Assembly: GCA_963697205.1 (NCBI GenBank)
Contig: CAVONB010000004.1
Coordinates: forward strand, 1-64,000
Direction: 5' to 3'
Length of the DNA: 64,000 bases
From: CAVONB01 sp963697205
GTDB lineage: Bacteria > Pseudomonadota > Alphaproteobacteria > Rhizobiales > Hyphomicrobiaceae
Shown piece after piece: positions 46,094-56,498 of the stretch. The notes under the pieces were generated by a model that was given only the letters and a program-made list of their open reading frames with translations, was not told the origin of the DNA and ran no database searches. Made by a program: the position numbers and the translations under genes. Position 1 is the first letter of the stretch. Every line of letters starts with the position of its first letter.

Positions 46094-46649
46094 TCACTCG
46101 AACAGCCGCGCCGCCTCCGCCAGGAGCGGCAGCACCAGGTCCTTGGCCGAAAGGATGGCCGTCTCGCGCGTGGCCGGCCAGACGATGCCGAGCGCGGGAT
46201 CGTCGAACGCGATACCGGCGTCGTGCTCCGGGGCATAAGCGTCCGTCACCTTGTAGATGACCTCGGTATCGGGCTTGAGCGTGCAATAGCCGTGCGCGAA
46301 CCCCTTCGGCACCCAAAGCTGTCGCCAGTTGTCAGCCGACAACTCGATCGCAAGATGCCGCCCGAACGTCGGCGAGGACCGCCGCACGTCCACGACAACG
46401 TCGAGGATCGCCCCGCGCGTCACGCGCACCAGCTTGTCCTGAGCCTTGGGTGGCAGCTGGAAATGCAGCCCCCGCAGCGTGCCGATGTCCCGCGACAGTG
46501 CGTGATTGTCCTGCACGAATGTCGCCACGATGCCGGCGTCGGCAAGCGCGCGCGCATTCCACGTCTCCGAAAAGAAGCCGCGCTCATCCCGGAAAGATCT
46601 TCGGCGTCACGAGCTTCACGCCCGAAAGCGCCAGGTCCTCGACCTGCAT
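46094..46649 (-). CDS. rfbC: dTDP-4-dehydrorhamnose 3,5-epimerase, one extra base
   Basis: 184 residues after correction. The N terminus MQVEDLALSGVKLVTPKIF is in one frame and RDERGFFSETWNARALAD continues in the next, with one extra base in TTTCCGGGATGAG near 46593. Core motifs: QDNHALSRDIGTLRGLHFQ with the catalytic histidine, VVVDVRRSSPTFG, and FAHGYCTL. It epimerises dTDP-4-keto-6-deoxyglucose on the way to dTDP-L-rhamnose. RfbA, RfbB and RfbD are not in the window. The start is ATG 46649 with GGAGGG about 9 bases upstream. Confidence 0.9.
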
Positions 46650-46895
46650 CTCAAGCCCTCCCCTTCGTTGCGACCGGCACCCCGCACAAAAACGAACCGC
46701 GACCGGGCGCCCATTCCCTCAGTGCCGCGTGGGTGGCACCGGGTCGTCGTCGTTCTTCGGACCACCCGCCGGCTCCGGCTCGGTGCCCGTCTCACCGCCA
46801 GGCGCACTGCGCGCAGCGATGGATGACGAAGCGCCGCCGCCGACAGGCCCAGTCCCGGATACTGGCCCGGAAGCCGGCTCAGCAACCGGCAGAAG

Positions 46896-47771
46896 CTAGC
46901 TCAGCAGCTGGTTCAGCAGCCGGTCCCGTCGCCGCGCCGCTGCCGCCACCGTCGCCCCGCTCTCGCGCATATGCTTGCCGTAGCGCTGCACGCTCATCGG
47001 GATCAGCGCGAGATACGCGATCGTCACCGCCGTCATCGTCGCATAGGGGTAGGTGACCAGCAGCGCGAGCAGCCCGCACAGCGCAAAGAACGCCGGCAGC
47101 ACCATCTCGCGGCTGATGCGTTCGCCCGCCAGCTTCCCGGAGAACGTCGGGATCGTCGACACCATCAGGAACGCGATCAGCAGCGTGTACGCCAGCACGA
47201 AATAGACCGACACGCCATCCTTGAGGCCGACCAGACCCAGCCCGTCGACATAGACCGGCAGCAGCACCGCGATCGCGCCCGCCGGCGCCGGCACCCCGGT
47301 GAAATAGTTCGACTGCCAGCGCGGCCGCTCCTCGTCGAGCATGCTGTTGAACCGCGCGAGCCTCAGCCCACACGCGATCGCAAACAGCAGCACCGCGATC
47401 CAGCCCAGCCCACGGAAATGCGGCGTGCCCCATTGCTCCCACGTGAACAACAGGATCGCCGGCGCCACGCCGAAATTGACGAAATCCGCGAGACTGTCGA
47501 GCTCCGCACCGAACCGCGAGGACGCCTTCAGCATACGCGCCACACGCCCGTCGACACCGTCGAGCGCCGCCGCGAAGATGATCGCCGCCAGCGCCAGCTC
47601 GTAGCGCCCCTCTATCGCAAGCCGGATCGCCGTCAGGCCAGCCGCCAAACCGATCAGCGTGAACAGGTTCGGCACCAGCATCCGGATCGGCACCTGCCGC
47701 TGGCGGAACAGCTTGCGCCTGACGCGCCGGCGGCGTTCCTGCTCCAGTCGCGGGATCACGGGGTCGTCCAT
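46896..47771 (-). CDS. pssA: CDP-diacylglycerol-serine O-phosphatidyltransferase
   Basis: 291 residues, inner-membrane protein with about eight helices. The CDP-alcohol phosphotransferase signature is complete: LDGVDGRVARMLKASSRFG, then ELDSLADFVNFG (D-G-x2-G-R-x8-G-x3-D-x3-D pattern). It makes phosphatidylserine from CDP-diacylglycerol and serine. The upstream psd gene is 67 bases away on the same strand, so psd and pssA form the usual two-gene phosphatidylethanolamine operon. Confidence 0.95.
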   Translation of the reverse strand: MDDPVIPRLEQERRRRVRRKLFRQRQVPIRMLVPNLFTLIGLAAGLTAIRLAIEGRYELALAAIIFAAALDGVDGRVARMLKASSRFGAELDSLADFVNFGVAPAILLFTWEQWGTPHFRGLGWIAVLLFAIACGLRLARFNSMLDEERPRWQSNYFTGVPAPAGAIAVLLPVYVDGLGLVGLKDGVSVYFVLAYTLLIAFLMVSTIPTFSGKLAGERISREMVLPAFFALCGLLALLVTYPYATMTAVTIAYLALIPMSVQRYGKHMRESGATVAAAARRRDRLLNQLLS

Positions 47772-47838
47772 CGTGCGACGGTCTCCACGCTAGCAATCGC
47801 CGGCTTTGAGGTCGCGCCGGTGCGACGGGTCTCGACGA

Positions 47839-48556
47839 TCAGCTGCGCCGGGCTTCGCGCTCGCGCTCGCTCGACCTCAGATCGGCAAGCACCGTCTCGC
47901 CGCCCACGGCGCGCTGACCGACGGCGACCAGCGGCACTTTGTCCGGCGGCAGGTAGACATCGACGCGGCTGCCGAAGCGGATCAGACCGAACCGCTGCCC
48001 CACACCCACCGTGTCGCCCTCGTGCGAGAACGTCACGATCCGGCGCGCCACGAGCCCGGCGATCTGCACCACCGCAATCTCGCTGCCGTCCGGCATCTGG
48101 ATCACCAGCGCCCGGCGCTCGTTCTCTTCGCTCGCCTTGTCGAGGTTGGCATTGAGGAAGGCGCCGGGAATATAAAGCGAGCGCACGATGCGGCCGGCCA
48201 CCGGCGCCCGGTTGATGTGCACGTCGAACACGGACAGGAAGACGGAGACGCGCACGCGCTCGCGGTTGTCGGAAAAGCCGAGCTCCGTCGGCGGCGTCAC
48301 CGTCTCGATCAGGCTGACGCGACCGTCGGCGGCCGACACCACGAGCCCCTCGCGCAGCGGCGTCACGCGATCGGGATCGCGGAAGAAATACGCCACCCAC
48401 CCCGTCACCAGCGTCATCAGCCAGCCCAGCGGGGGCCACAGACAGGAAGCCGACGAGCATCAGCGCGAGGCCGATGAACACGAACTTGTGCCCGTCCGAG
48501 TGCACGGGCGCGAATTGGTCGGTGATGGTCTCGAACAGACCTTGGCGCTCGGACAA
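47839..48556 (-). CDS. psd: Phosphatidylserine decarboxylase proenzyme, one extra base
   Basis: 238 residues after correction; short alphaproteobacterial type. The start is TTG 48556 with GAGGAG about 9 bases upstream (MSERQGLFETITDQFAPVHS). One or two N-terminal membrane helices include FVFIGLALMLVGFLSV. An extra G near 48435 breaks the frame before GWLMTLVTGW, after which the enzyme continues with VFDVHINRAPVAG and the self-cleavage site in RFGSRVDVYLP, where serine becomes the pyruvoyl group. It converts phosphatidylserine to phosphatidylethanolamine. Confidence 0.9.
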
Positions 48557-48727
48557 CGGAGTGGCTCCTCGAGGAGGCGCGGATGCGCACAGACGACGGC
48601 TAGAACGGCAAGAACGTCCCACGGTGTTTAGCGGCTCTGGCCCCCGACGGGAAGGCCGGAAACACAACGCCGCGCGCACGCTCCCCTGGCGGGCCGTGCG
48701 CGGCCCCGACGAGGCGAGGCGTCACCC

Positions 48728-50300
48728 TCAATCGATCGGCACGGCGACAAACCGCATGTCGCCCTTGGCGTCCTCGATCCTGAGCAGGACCTGCTTGCGC
48801 CCCGCCTTGCGCATCTTCTCGATGCCGCGCGCCAGATCGTCCGGCGTCTTCACGGCCTCCTGGGCAGCCTCCACGATCAGGTCGCCGGCCCGAATGTTGC
48901 GCTTGGCAGCCGCGCTCTTGTCGTCCACTTCGACCACGACCACGCCCTGCGCGCGCGCGCCGAGGTTGAACTTCTTGCGCAGCTCCTCGCTCATCGGCGC
49001 GAGCTTCAGACCGAGCAGATCCGTCTGGCCGCCGACCGGTCCCGTCGCATCCCGGCGCGTTGCCGTCGCCGGTCGCCTTGTCCTTGTCCTCGTCCTCCGA
49101 CAGCCGCCCGACCGTCACGTTGAGCTTCAGGCGCTGGCCCTTGCGCAGCACCTCCAGCTCCACAGCCTTTCCGATCGGGGTCTGCGCCACGAACCGCGGC
49201 AGCCCGCGCATCGTCGACACGTCCTTGCCGTTGAACTTCATGATCACGTCGCCGGCCTGCACACCGCCCTTCTGGGCCGGACTGTCCGGCGTCACCGAGG
49301 CGACCAGCGCGCCCGTGTTCTCGCGCACGCCGAGCGTCTCCGCCAGCTCCTCCGTCACCGTCTGGATCTTGACGCCCAGCCAGCCGCGCCGCGTCTCGCC
49401 GAACTCGCGCAGCTGGTCGATCACCACCGACGCCGTATCGGACGGTACGGCAAAGCCGATGCCGATCGAGCCGCCGGTCGGTGAGATGATCGCGGTATTC
49501 ACGCCGATCACGTCGCCGTCCATGTTGAACAGCGGCCCGCCCGAGTTGCCCTTGTTGATCGCCGCGTCCGTCTGCAGGAAGTCGTCGTAGGGACCGGACT
49601 GGATGTCGCGCTGCTTGGCCGAGATGATGCCGACCGTGACCGAGCCGCCGAGGCCGAACGGGTTGCCGATCGCCATCACCCAGTCGCCGACCTTCATCCC
49701 TTCCGAAGAGCCGAACTTGACCTCCTTCAAGGGCGTCTTCGGCGTCACCTTGAGCAGAGCGAGATCCGTCTTGGTGTCCTTGCCGAGAACCTTGTCGACC
49801 TTCAGCTTGCTGCCGTCGTGGAAGTTGACGATGATCTCGTCCGCCCCCTCGATGACGTGATGATTGGTGACGATCAGGCCTTCTTTGCCGTTGATCACGA
49901 AGCCCGAGCCCAGCGAAGACACCTTGCGGTCGCTGTTGCCCCGGTTGCCGCCGCCGCGCCGGTTGAAGAACTCCTCGAAGAACTCCTCGAACGGCGAGCC
50001 CTTGGGAACGCGCGGCAGGGGCACGCCCTGCGGCCCCTTGACGGTCTGGCTGGTCGAGATGTTGACCACCGCGTCGATCAGCTTGTCGGCGACGCCGGAG
50101 ACCGACTGGGGCCCCTTCTGCGCCTGGGCCGCAAACGGCAGCGCAATGAGCGCAGCGAGCACTAGGGCCAGACCGGCGATCGATGCGCTCAACCACCCTC
50201 GCCCGTCCTGCCGGGAACGCCGCAGCGACACCGCGCGCAACGTACCTGCCGTGGCGCGGACGCCATCATCGACCCTGCGAACACGCACACAGCCCATCAC
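48728..50300 (-). CDS. degP: Periplasmic Do-like serine protease, one extra base
   Basis: 523 residues after correction. The signal segment (SIAGLALVLAALIALPFAAQ) is followed by a trypsin-like domain with His in IVTNHHVIEGAD, Asp in KTDLALLKV and Ser in AINKGNSGGPLFN, then PDZ1 (RRGWLGVKIQTVTEELAET) and PDZ2 in the last part (MSEELRKKFNLGARAQGV). The frame breaks near 49050 between PDZ1 and PDZ2; the second part continues to TGA at 48728. The start at 50300 is the best available, with a second ATG next to it. It degrades and refolds misfolded envelope proteins. It follows hflK-hflC-DUF2065, the common alphaproteobacterial order. Confidence 0.92.
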
Positions 50301-50349
50301 GACGTCTCCATCAACTGCGACGCCGGATGCACCCGGCCGCCAGTAGTCA

Positions 50350-50535
50350 TCACCCGCGGACCAGCCAGATCACGACCACGCCGACTGCTACGGCGATCGC
50401 GCCGGTCAGCCGCAAGGTCTGCTGCCGCGCGCTGGCCGCCGCCGCCAGCATGGTCACCGCCGTCCCTGGCGCTAGCGCCCACACCAGCCCCTCGAACACC
50501 AGCACCAGACCGAAGCCGACCAGAAGATCGCTCAT
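50350..50535 (-). CDS. DUF2065 small membrane protein (YjeT-like)
   Basis: 61 residues with two hydrophobic helices: LLVGFGLVLVFEGLVWALAP and LTGAIAVAVGVVVIWLVRG. The conserved pattern matches DUF2065/YjeT proteins, which are usually encoded right after hflC. The ATG overlaps the hflC stop (ATGA). It may be an accessory subunit of the HflKC complex; this is inferred from location. Confidence 0.85.
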   Translation of the reverse strand: MSDLLVGFGLVLVFEGLVWALAPGTAVTMLAAAASARQQTLRLTGAIAVAVGVVVIWLVRG

Positions 50536-51446
50536 CGACGGGGCTGCTGTCCCTGTACCGGAGCCTCTCTGGCCTCCGTCGGATTTGAGAAGTACTTGAA
50601 GTACTCACGGAATTTGTCGGAGTCCGGCGAGATCACGAAACGGGTGTCACCCTGACGGAGCGCCTGCTCGTAGGACTGCATCGATCGGTAGAAGGAAAAG
50701 AACTCCGGATCCTGGCCGAACGCGTCGGCGAAGATGCGATTGCGCTCGCCGTCGCCCTCGCCGCGGATCTGCTCCGACTTCTGGTTGGCTTCGGCCGTGA
50801 TCACCGTCACCCCACGGTCGGCTGTCGCCTGGATGCGATTCTTCTCCGCAGTGCCTTGCGCGCGGAACTCCTGCGCCTCGCGCTGACGCTCGGCCCGCAT
50901 CCGGTCGTAGATGTTCTTGGAGTTCTGGTCCGGCAGGTCCGCGCGCTTGATGCGCACGTCGACCACTTCGAGCCCGAACTCCTTACCCTCGTCGTTCACC
51001 TGCTGGGCGATCCGCCGCATCAACTCGTCACGCTTGTCGCGCACCAGATCCTGGAACGTCGACGCACCGAGCACGCGCCTCAGCGACGACTCCACGATCG
51101 GACCAAGCCGCGAGCGCACGTTCCGCTCGTCACGCACGCGCTGATAGAACAAGAGCGCGTTGACGATCCGATAGCGCGCGAAGGCGTCCACCACCAGACG
51201 CTTCTGGTCGGAGGCCGTGATTTCCTGCGGCGCCGTGTCCAGATCGAGAATGCGCTTGTCGAAATAGTCGACCGTGTCGATGACGGGGATCTTCCAATGC
51301 AGGCCTGGATCGCGCACGAGTTGCTTGGGCTCGCCGAAACGCAGCACCAGCGCCTGCTCGTTTTGATGCACGATGAAGGCCGCACCATAGACCGCGGCCG
51401 CAGCCGCGCCGAGGAGGACCACAATTGCAGCCAGGAGCGTACGCAT
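50532..51446 (-). CDS. hflC: HflC protein, SPFH-domain modulator of FtsH
   Basis: 304 residues. One N-terminal membrane helix (LLAAIVVLLGAAAAAVYGAAF) and an SPFH/band-7 domain (ALVLRFGEPKQLVRDPGLHW, then GLEVVDVRIKRADLPDQNS), followed by a coiled-coil helix rich in Glu, Arg and Gln (RQREAQEFRAQGTAEKNRI). With HflK it forms a large cage in the periplasmic face of the inner membrane that encloses the FtsH protease. Start ATG 51446, 2 bases after the hflK stop. Confidence 0.95.
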   Translation of the reverse strand: MRTLLAAIVVLLGAAAAAVYGAAFIVHQNEQALVLRFGEPKQLVRDPGLHWKIPVIDTVDYFDKRILDLDTAPQEITASDQKRLVVDAFARYRIVNALLFYQRVRDERNVRSRLGPIVESSLRRVLGASTFQDLVRDKRDELMRRIAQQVNDEGKEFGLEVVDVRIKRADLPDQNSKNIYDRMRAERQREAQEFRAQGTAEKNRIQATADRGVTVITAEANQKSEQIRGEGDGERNRIFADAFGQDPEFFSFYRSMQSYEQALRQGDTRFVISPDSDKFREYFKYFSNPTEAREAPVQGQQPRR

Positions 51447-51448
51447 GA

Positions 51449-52615
51449 TCAGTTGTTCCCCTGGTTGGTGCGGCCCGGCTGGCGGTTCGGATCGAGCGGC
51501 AGATAGGGCACGACGCCACTCCCCCGCCCGTCCGGACCGCTGCTGTCGAGAATGATCTTGTCGCTGTTGCCCAGCACACGCTCCATGGTCTCAAGGAACA
51601 TACGCCGACGCGTCACATCGGGCGCCTTTTGGTATTCCTCGTAGATCTTCAAAAAGCGTGACGTCTGGCCTTTGGCTTCCGCCACCGACTGCTGCTTGTA
51701 GCCTTCCGCCGCCTGCAGAATACGATCGGCTGCACCGCGCGCTTCCGGCACCACCTTGTTGGCATAGGCCAGCCCCTCGTTCCTGAGCCGCTCCTGGTCG
51801 GCGCGCGCAGCCTGCACGTCGCGGAACGCGTCGATGACCTGCGACGGCGGATCGACCTTCTGCAACTGCACCTGATCGATCTGGATGCCCGCGTTGTAGC
51901 TGTCGAGTGTGTCCTGGATCAGCTTCTGCACATCCTGCTCGGCCTTCTGCCGCGCCTCCGTTAGCAGGGGCGCGATCTGCGCCTGGCCGACGACCTCGCG
52001 CATGGCGCTTTCCGCCACGTCCTTCACGGTCCCTTCCGGGTTCTGAATGTTGAACAGAAACTTCGCGGCGTCCCTGATGCGCCAGTAGACGACGAAATCG
52101 ACGTCGACGATGTTCTCGTCGCCCGTCAACATCAAGCTCTCTTCCGGTACGTCACGCACCGGCCCGGAGAAGTTGCGCGCCGCGCCCGTCGAGCGCATGC
52201 CGATCTCGATGATGTTCTGACGCTCGACCTTGGGCAGCCGAACCTCCTCGATCGGATAGGGCAACCTGTAGTGAAGGCCAGGCGGCATCTGGCGCTCGAA
52301 TTTGCCGAACCGCAGCACGACACCCAATTCGTCGGGGTTCACGCGGAAGAAGAACGCATACCACGTCATCATCGCGATGCCCGCGGCCGCGATCAGGAAC
52401 ATGATCCAGCCCGGCGCACCGCCGCCGTGCATCACCTGCTTGACCTTGTCCTGGCCCCTCTTGAGGATCTCTTCCAGGTCGGGCTGCTGGCCACCCCCGC
52501 CGCCGCCGCCGCCCTGACCCCAGGGCCCTTGTCCCCACGGTCCGCCGCCGCCTCCTCCGCCGCTACCACCGCCGCTCTTCCAGCCGCCGCCATTGTTCTG
52601 ATTGTTCCAAGGCAT
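51449..52615 (-). CDS. hflK: HflK protein, SPFH-domain modulator of FtsH
   Basis: 388 residues from ATG 52615. The first 45 residues are Gly/Asn/Gln-rich (WKSGGGSGGGGGGG and similar), followed by a membrane helix (WIMFLIAAAGIAMMTWYAFF) and an SPFH domain (ELGVVLRFGKFERQMPPGLH, IQIDQVQLQKVDPPSQVI), then the coiled coil (AARADQERLRNEGLAYANKV). First gene of the four-gene protease operon. The upstream frame to 52762 is not homologous. Confidence 0.95.
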   Translation of the reverse strand: MPWNNQNNGGGWKSGGGSGGGGGGGPWGQGPWGQGGGGGGGGQQPDLEEILKRGQDKVKQVMHGGGAPGWIMFLIAAAGIAMMTWYAFFFRVNPDELGVVLRFGKFERQMPPGLHYRLPYPIEEVRLPKVERQNIIEIGMRSTGAARNFSGPVRDVPEESLMLTGDENIVDVDFVVYWRIRDAAKFLFNIQNPEGTVKDVAESAMREVVGQAQIAPLLTEARQKAEQDVQKLIQDTLDSYNAGIQIDQVQLQKVDPPSQVIDAFRDVQAARADQERLRNEGLAYANKVVPEARGAADRILQAAEGYKQQSVAEAKGQTSRFLKIYEEYQKAPDVTRRRMFLETMERVLGNSDKIILDSSGPDGRGSGVVPYLPLDPNRQPGRTNQGNN

Positions 52616-52970
52616 CCTGTGACGTCTCTCAGGCTCGGGTGGAAAGGGCTTCGACGCCCGGCCAAGCGGCGGACGCGTCTTATGTGGACCTCGGTAAGAC
52701 CGGCGCTCGAAGCTGATGCCGGGATCCCCGCCGCTTATACGGGAGCGATAGGGGACGCGCAAACCTCGTCCAGTAAATTGGCAGGCTGAAGCCCTGCGTC
52801 AAGTCACGGGCTTCAGGTTGCAGCGCGCATCGGAGGGCCGCTGACGGTCACGACCCGGGTCATACGCGCCCGCCCGCACCCGCCTCGGACCCGCCGAGGC
52901 CTGTATCCCTGCCTCGGCCTGCCCCAGCGCCGGCCGCCGCTTCGCCCAGGCCCGGCAGGCCTCCCGCCGC
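52616..52970. other. Gap between folC and hflK; likely promoter region
   Basis: No gene supported; the folC-side frames here are Arg/Gly-rich shadows. The 150 bases upstream of hflK probably hold its promoter, but no convincing boxes were seen. Confidence 0.45.
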
Positions 52971-54303
52971 TCAGTTGGGCTGCGCCACCACACCCTCCTG
53001 CAGCGCCAGGACCTGCCCCGCCAGATAGAGCGAGCCGCAGATCAGCACCCGCTTGGGCCCGGGCGCCGTCTGCTCCAGACGCTCCAGCGCAGCGGTGACG
53101 CCCGCCGCCGCCTCCGCATCGAAACCGAGCCCCAGCGCGATGCCTGCCAGCGTTTCCGGCGCGTGTGGAGCCTCGTGAGCCGCTGCGATCGGCACCGTGA
53201 CGACGCTTTTCACGAGCCCCAGGAAGGGCTGTAGGAAAGCGGCCGCATCCTTCTGGCCCATCATGCCCACCACCAGGTGCAGCGCACGCGGCGCCCGTTC
53301 CTCCAAGTCCGCCAGCGTCTGTGCCAGCATCGCCCCCGCCGCCGGGTTGTGGCCGCCGTCGAGCCACAGCTCCGAGCCCGCAGACAGCCGGTCCGCCAAG
53401 GGTCCCTGCGCCAGCCGCTGCATCCGGGCCGGCCACACTGCCTCGACCAGCCCCCGCTCGATCGCCCTCTCGTCGAGCCCGAGCCGCGTCAACGCCAGCG
53501 CCGCAGCCACCGCCGTGCCCGCGTTGACGATCTGGTGTCGTCCGATCAGCGCCGGCCGCGGCAGGTCGAGCAACCGGTTCGCAAGCTGGACGACGAGCCG
53601 CCCGCCTTGATCGTAGGCGTCGAAATCCTCGCCCCACACCGTCAACGGCGACCCGACCCGCGCCGCCTCCGCGCGGATCGCCTCCAGCGCCTCGTCGGGC
53701 TGCTGCGAGACGATGGCACCCACCCCGCGCTTGAGGATGCCGGCTTTTTCTCGTGCGATCAGATCGAGCGTCGCCCCGAGCTTGTCGGCATGATCGATCG
53801 ACACGGGCGTGATGACGCTGAGCGCCGGCCGCTCGATCACGTTCGTCGCATCGAGCCGCCCGCCGAGCCCCACCTCCAGGATCACCGCGTCGGCCGGCGT
53901 TTCGGCAAAGGCCAGCAATGCGGCTGCCGTCGTGATCTCGAATTGCGTGATGTCGTCGCCGTCGTTCACCGAGCGCACGCGCAACAAGACGTCGACCAGC
54001 TGATCCTCCGCGATCGGTCGCGCGCAGCCTGTCTCGCCCGCAATCAGCGATGCGCTCATGAAAGCGCACCAGATGCGGCGAGGTGTAGACGTGAACGCGC
54101 CGGCCCGCCGCTTCCAGCATCGCCTTCAGAAAGGCGCACACCGAGCCCTTGCCGTTGGTGCCGGCGACATGGATCACCGGCGGCAGTCGGCGCTCGGGAT
54201 GCCCGAGCTTGCCGAGCAGCCGCTCCACGCGCCCGAGCGACAGGTCGATCAGCTTGGGATGCAGCGTCTTCAGCTCGGCGAGCAGGCGGTCGCTATCCGT
54301 CAT
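52971..54303 (-). CDS. folC: Bifunctional folylpolyglutamate/dihydrofolate synthase, one extra base
   Basis: 443 residues after correction. The N-terminal part from ATG 54303 has VIHVAGTNGKGSVCAFLKA (ATP loop) and VYTSPHLVRFHERIA; one extra base near 54045 shifts the frame before LIAGETGCARPI. The rest shows ITQFEITTAAALLAFAET, EVGLGGRLDATN, SIDHADKLGATL, and WLDGGHNPAAG in the C-terminal Mur-ligase domain. It adds glutamate to folates and makes dihydrofolate. It is 82 bases downstream of accD, the standard trpA-accD-folC order in alphaproteobacteria. Confidence 0.93.
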
Positions 54304-54385
54304 CGTTGAGGTCTCGCAAAGCTTGAAGGCCCGCCGGCCGGCGGGCACGGACCGGCCGGCGACGGAGCGCCGCCAGCACGGTGGT

Positions 54386-55557
54386 TCATGTCCGGGAGGG
54401 ATCCTTCGGCAGGCTCGCCTTGTCCTTGCCCGCGTCCTCGCCGCGCCGTCCCTTCGGCCGCGGTTCGAGCTTCGAGGTATCGAAGCGCTCGTCGTCGTCG
54501 ACGGGCTCGGCCTCGACCACGTCCTTGCCGCCAGTCCTGACATCCGTCTTGCCCGCCTTCGGCAGCATCCGCTCCGCGCTCGACGTGCCGTTGACATGGG
54601 CCTTGGCCACCGGCGCCGCAGGCTCGCCGCTGGTGGCGCCGGCAGGTTCGCCCGCGGGCTTGCGCCCGGCGACGGCGCGTTCTTCTGTCTCCGCGTGGCG
54701 CGCCCCCGACATCAGCATGCCCACCACCGATGCCAGCGTCTCGCGCATCTTGTGGCGATGCACGACCATGTCGATCATGCCGTGCGCGAGAAGATATTCC
54801 GCGCGCTGGAAGCCTTCGGGCAACTGCTCGCGGATCGTCTGCTGGATGACGCGCGGCCCGGCAAAACAGATCAGCGCGCCCGGCTCGGCGATGTGGACGT
54901 CGCCCAGCATCGCATAGGACGCCGTGACGCCGCCCGTCGTCGGATCGGTCAGCACGACGATATAGGGCAGCCGCGCCTCGCGCAGCCGCTGCACGGCGAT
55001 CGTCGTGCGCGGCATCTGCATCAGCGACAGGATGCCTTCCTGCATCCGCGCGCCGCCCGAGGCCGCAAACAGGATGAACGGCGTCGCCGATCTCGACGGC
55101 GCGCAGCATGCCGGTGATGACGGCCTCGCCCGCCGCCATGCCGAGCGACCCGCCCATGAAGCGGAAGTCCTGCGCCGCCGCCACGATCAGTGCGGCCGTC
55201 GAGCCGCCCTTCGCCGATCAGCACGGCGTCGTCGAGCTCGGTATCCGCCTTGGCGTCCTTCAGCCGGTCGATGTAGCGCCGGCCGTCGCGGAACTTCAGC
55301 GGGTCGATGGCGACGTCGGGCACCTGCGACCTTGGTGAAGGCGCCCTCGTCGAACAGGTGCTTCAAGCCGCTGCATCGGCCGCCATGCGCATGTGATAGC
55401 CGGAGCCGGGCACGACGAACTGGTTGGCCTCCAGGTCCTTGTAGAAGACCATCTGGCCCGTCTCCGGGCACTTGACCCAGAGGTTGTCCGGCACCTCGCG
55501 CTTCGTCGTCAGGAAGCTCCTGATCTTGGGCCTGACGACGTTGTTGATCCAGTTCAC
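54386..55557 (-). CDS. accD: Acetyl-CoA carboxylase carboxyltransferase subunit beta, four frame breaks
   Basis: 389 residues after correction. The start is GTG 55557 (VNWINNVVRPKIRSFL) with AGGAG about 10 bases upstream. The N-terminal part PENLWxKCPETGQMVFYKDLE-like segment lacks the full Cys4 zinc cluster of the E. coli enzyme, as is usual in this group. The carboxyltransferase core includes MGGSLGMAAGEAVITGM, LFAASGGARMQEGILSLMQM and LTDPTTGGVTASYAMLGD. Breaks lie near 55370 (one base lost), 55328, 55207 and 55075 (one extra each); undoing them gives a whole number of codons. After residue 280 an Ala/Pro/Lys-rich tail extends to TGA 54386. The gene is essential, so a real pseudogene is unlikely. 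Confidence 0.9.
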
Positions 55558-55647
55558 GCTCGTCGGGCTCCTCGACACGTCACATCCGGCGGCCTGAGGC
55601 GTTCCACTTCCGCTCGATCGTCCCGACCCGTTCCCGGCACGCACCGG

Positions 55648-56498
55648 TCAGGCCGTCTTCTTCAGCACCGACGCACAGCCGCCGCCAGGCTCGCTCACCA
55701 GATCGAGCACCGCCGGCACTGTCGCCGGTCGCCCGGCCTTTCGCGTCGAGGCTCGCGCCATGCGCCGACACCAGCGCCGAGCCGACGACCACGCCGTCCG
55801 CCCCGCGCGCGATGGCGCGCAGCCTGCTCGGGCGATTTTACGCCGAATCCGACCGCCACGGGCAAGCGTTGTCGATGCCTTGATCCGTTTGACCTGGGCA
55901 TGGACCGCGCCCGACGTCGGGCGCCGCCGTGCCGGTGATCCCGGTGATCGAGACATAATAGACGAAGCCCGAGGTGTTCGCGAGCACGCGCCGGCAGACG
56001 CCGAGCGTCGGTGGTCGGGCGTGGCCAGGCGGATGAAGTTCAATCCCGCCGCCTGGGCCGGCAGGCACAGCTCGTCGTCGGCCTCGGGCGGCACGTCGAC
56101 CACGATCAGCCCGTCGACGCCGGCCGCCTTGGCGTCGTCGACGAACCGGTCCACGCGGGTAGACGTAGATCGGGTTGTAATAGCCCATCAGCACAACCGG
56201 CGTCTCGTCGTCGGTCTTGCGCGGAAGCTCGCGCACCATGTCGAGCGTCTTCTTCATGGTCTGGCCGGCCTTCAGCGCGCGGATCGAGGCCGCCTGGATC
56301 GCGGGGCCGTCGGCCATCGGATCGGAAAACGGCATGCCCAGCTCGATCATGTCGGCGCCGGCCGCCGGCAGGCCGAGCAGGATCTTGCGCGAGGCCTCGC
56401 AGGTCCGGATCGCCCGCCGTCAGGAACGTGACGAGCCCCGCCCGGCCCTCGGCGGCGAGCTTGGCGAAGCGGCGATCGATGCGGGTTTGAGCGGGCAT
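55648..56498 (-). CDS. trpA: Tryptophan synthase alpha chain, seven frame breaks
   Basis: 281 residues after correction. It cleaves indole-3-glycerol phosphate to indole and glyceraldehyde 3-phosphate. Ordered segments in changing frames: RFAKLAAEGRAGLVTFLTAG; ASRKILLGLPAAGADMIELG with the catalytic Glu; PFSDPMADGPAIQAASIRAL; VVLMGYYNPIYVY; DRFVDDAKAAGVDGLIVVDV with the catalytic Asp; ANTSGFVYYVSITGITGTAA; LPVAVGFGVKSPEQA; and VVGSALVS. Breaks are near 56405, 56160, 56012, 55920, 55860, 55810 and 55730 (six extra bases and one lost). Upstream there is no trpB, the usual partner. The pattern of intact residues with broken frames favours sequence error over decay. Confidence 0.85.
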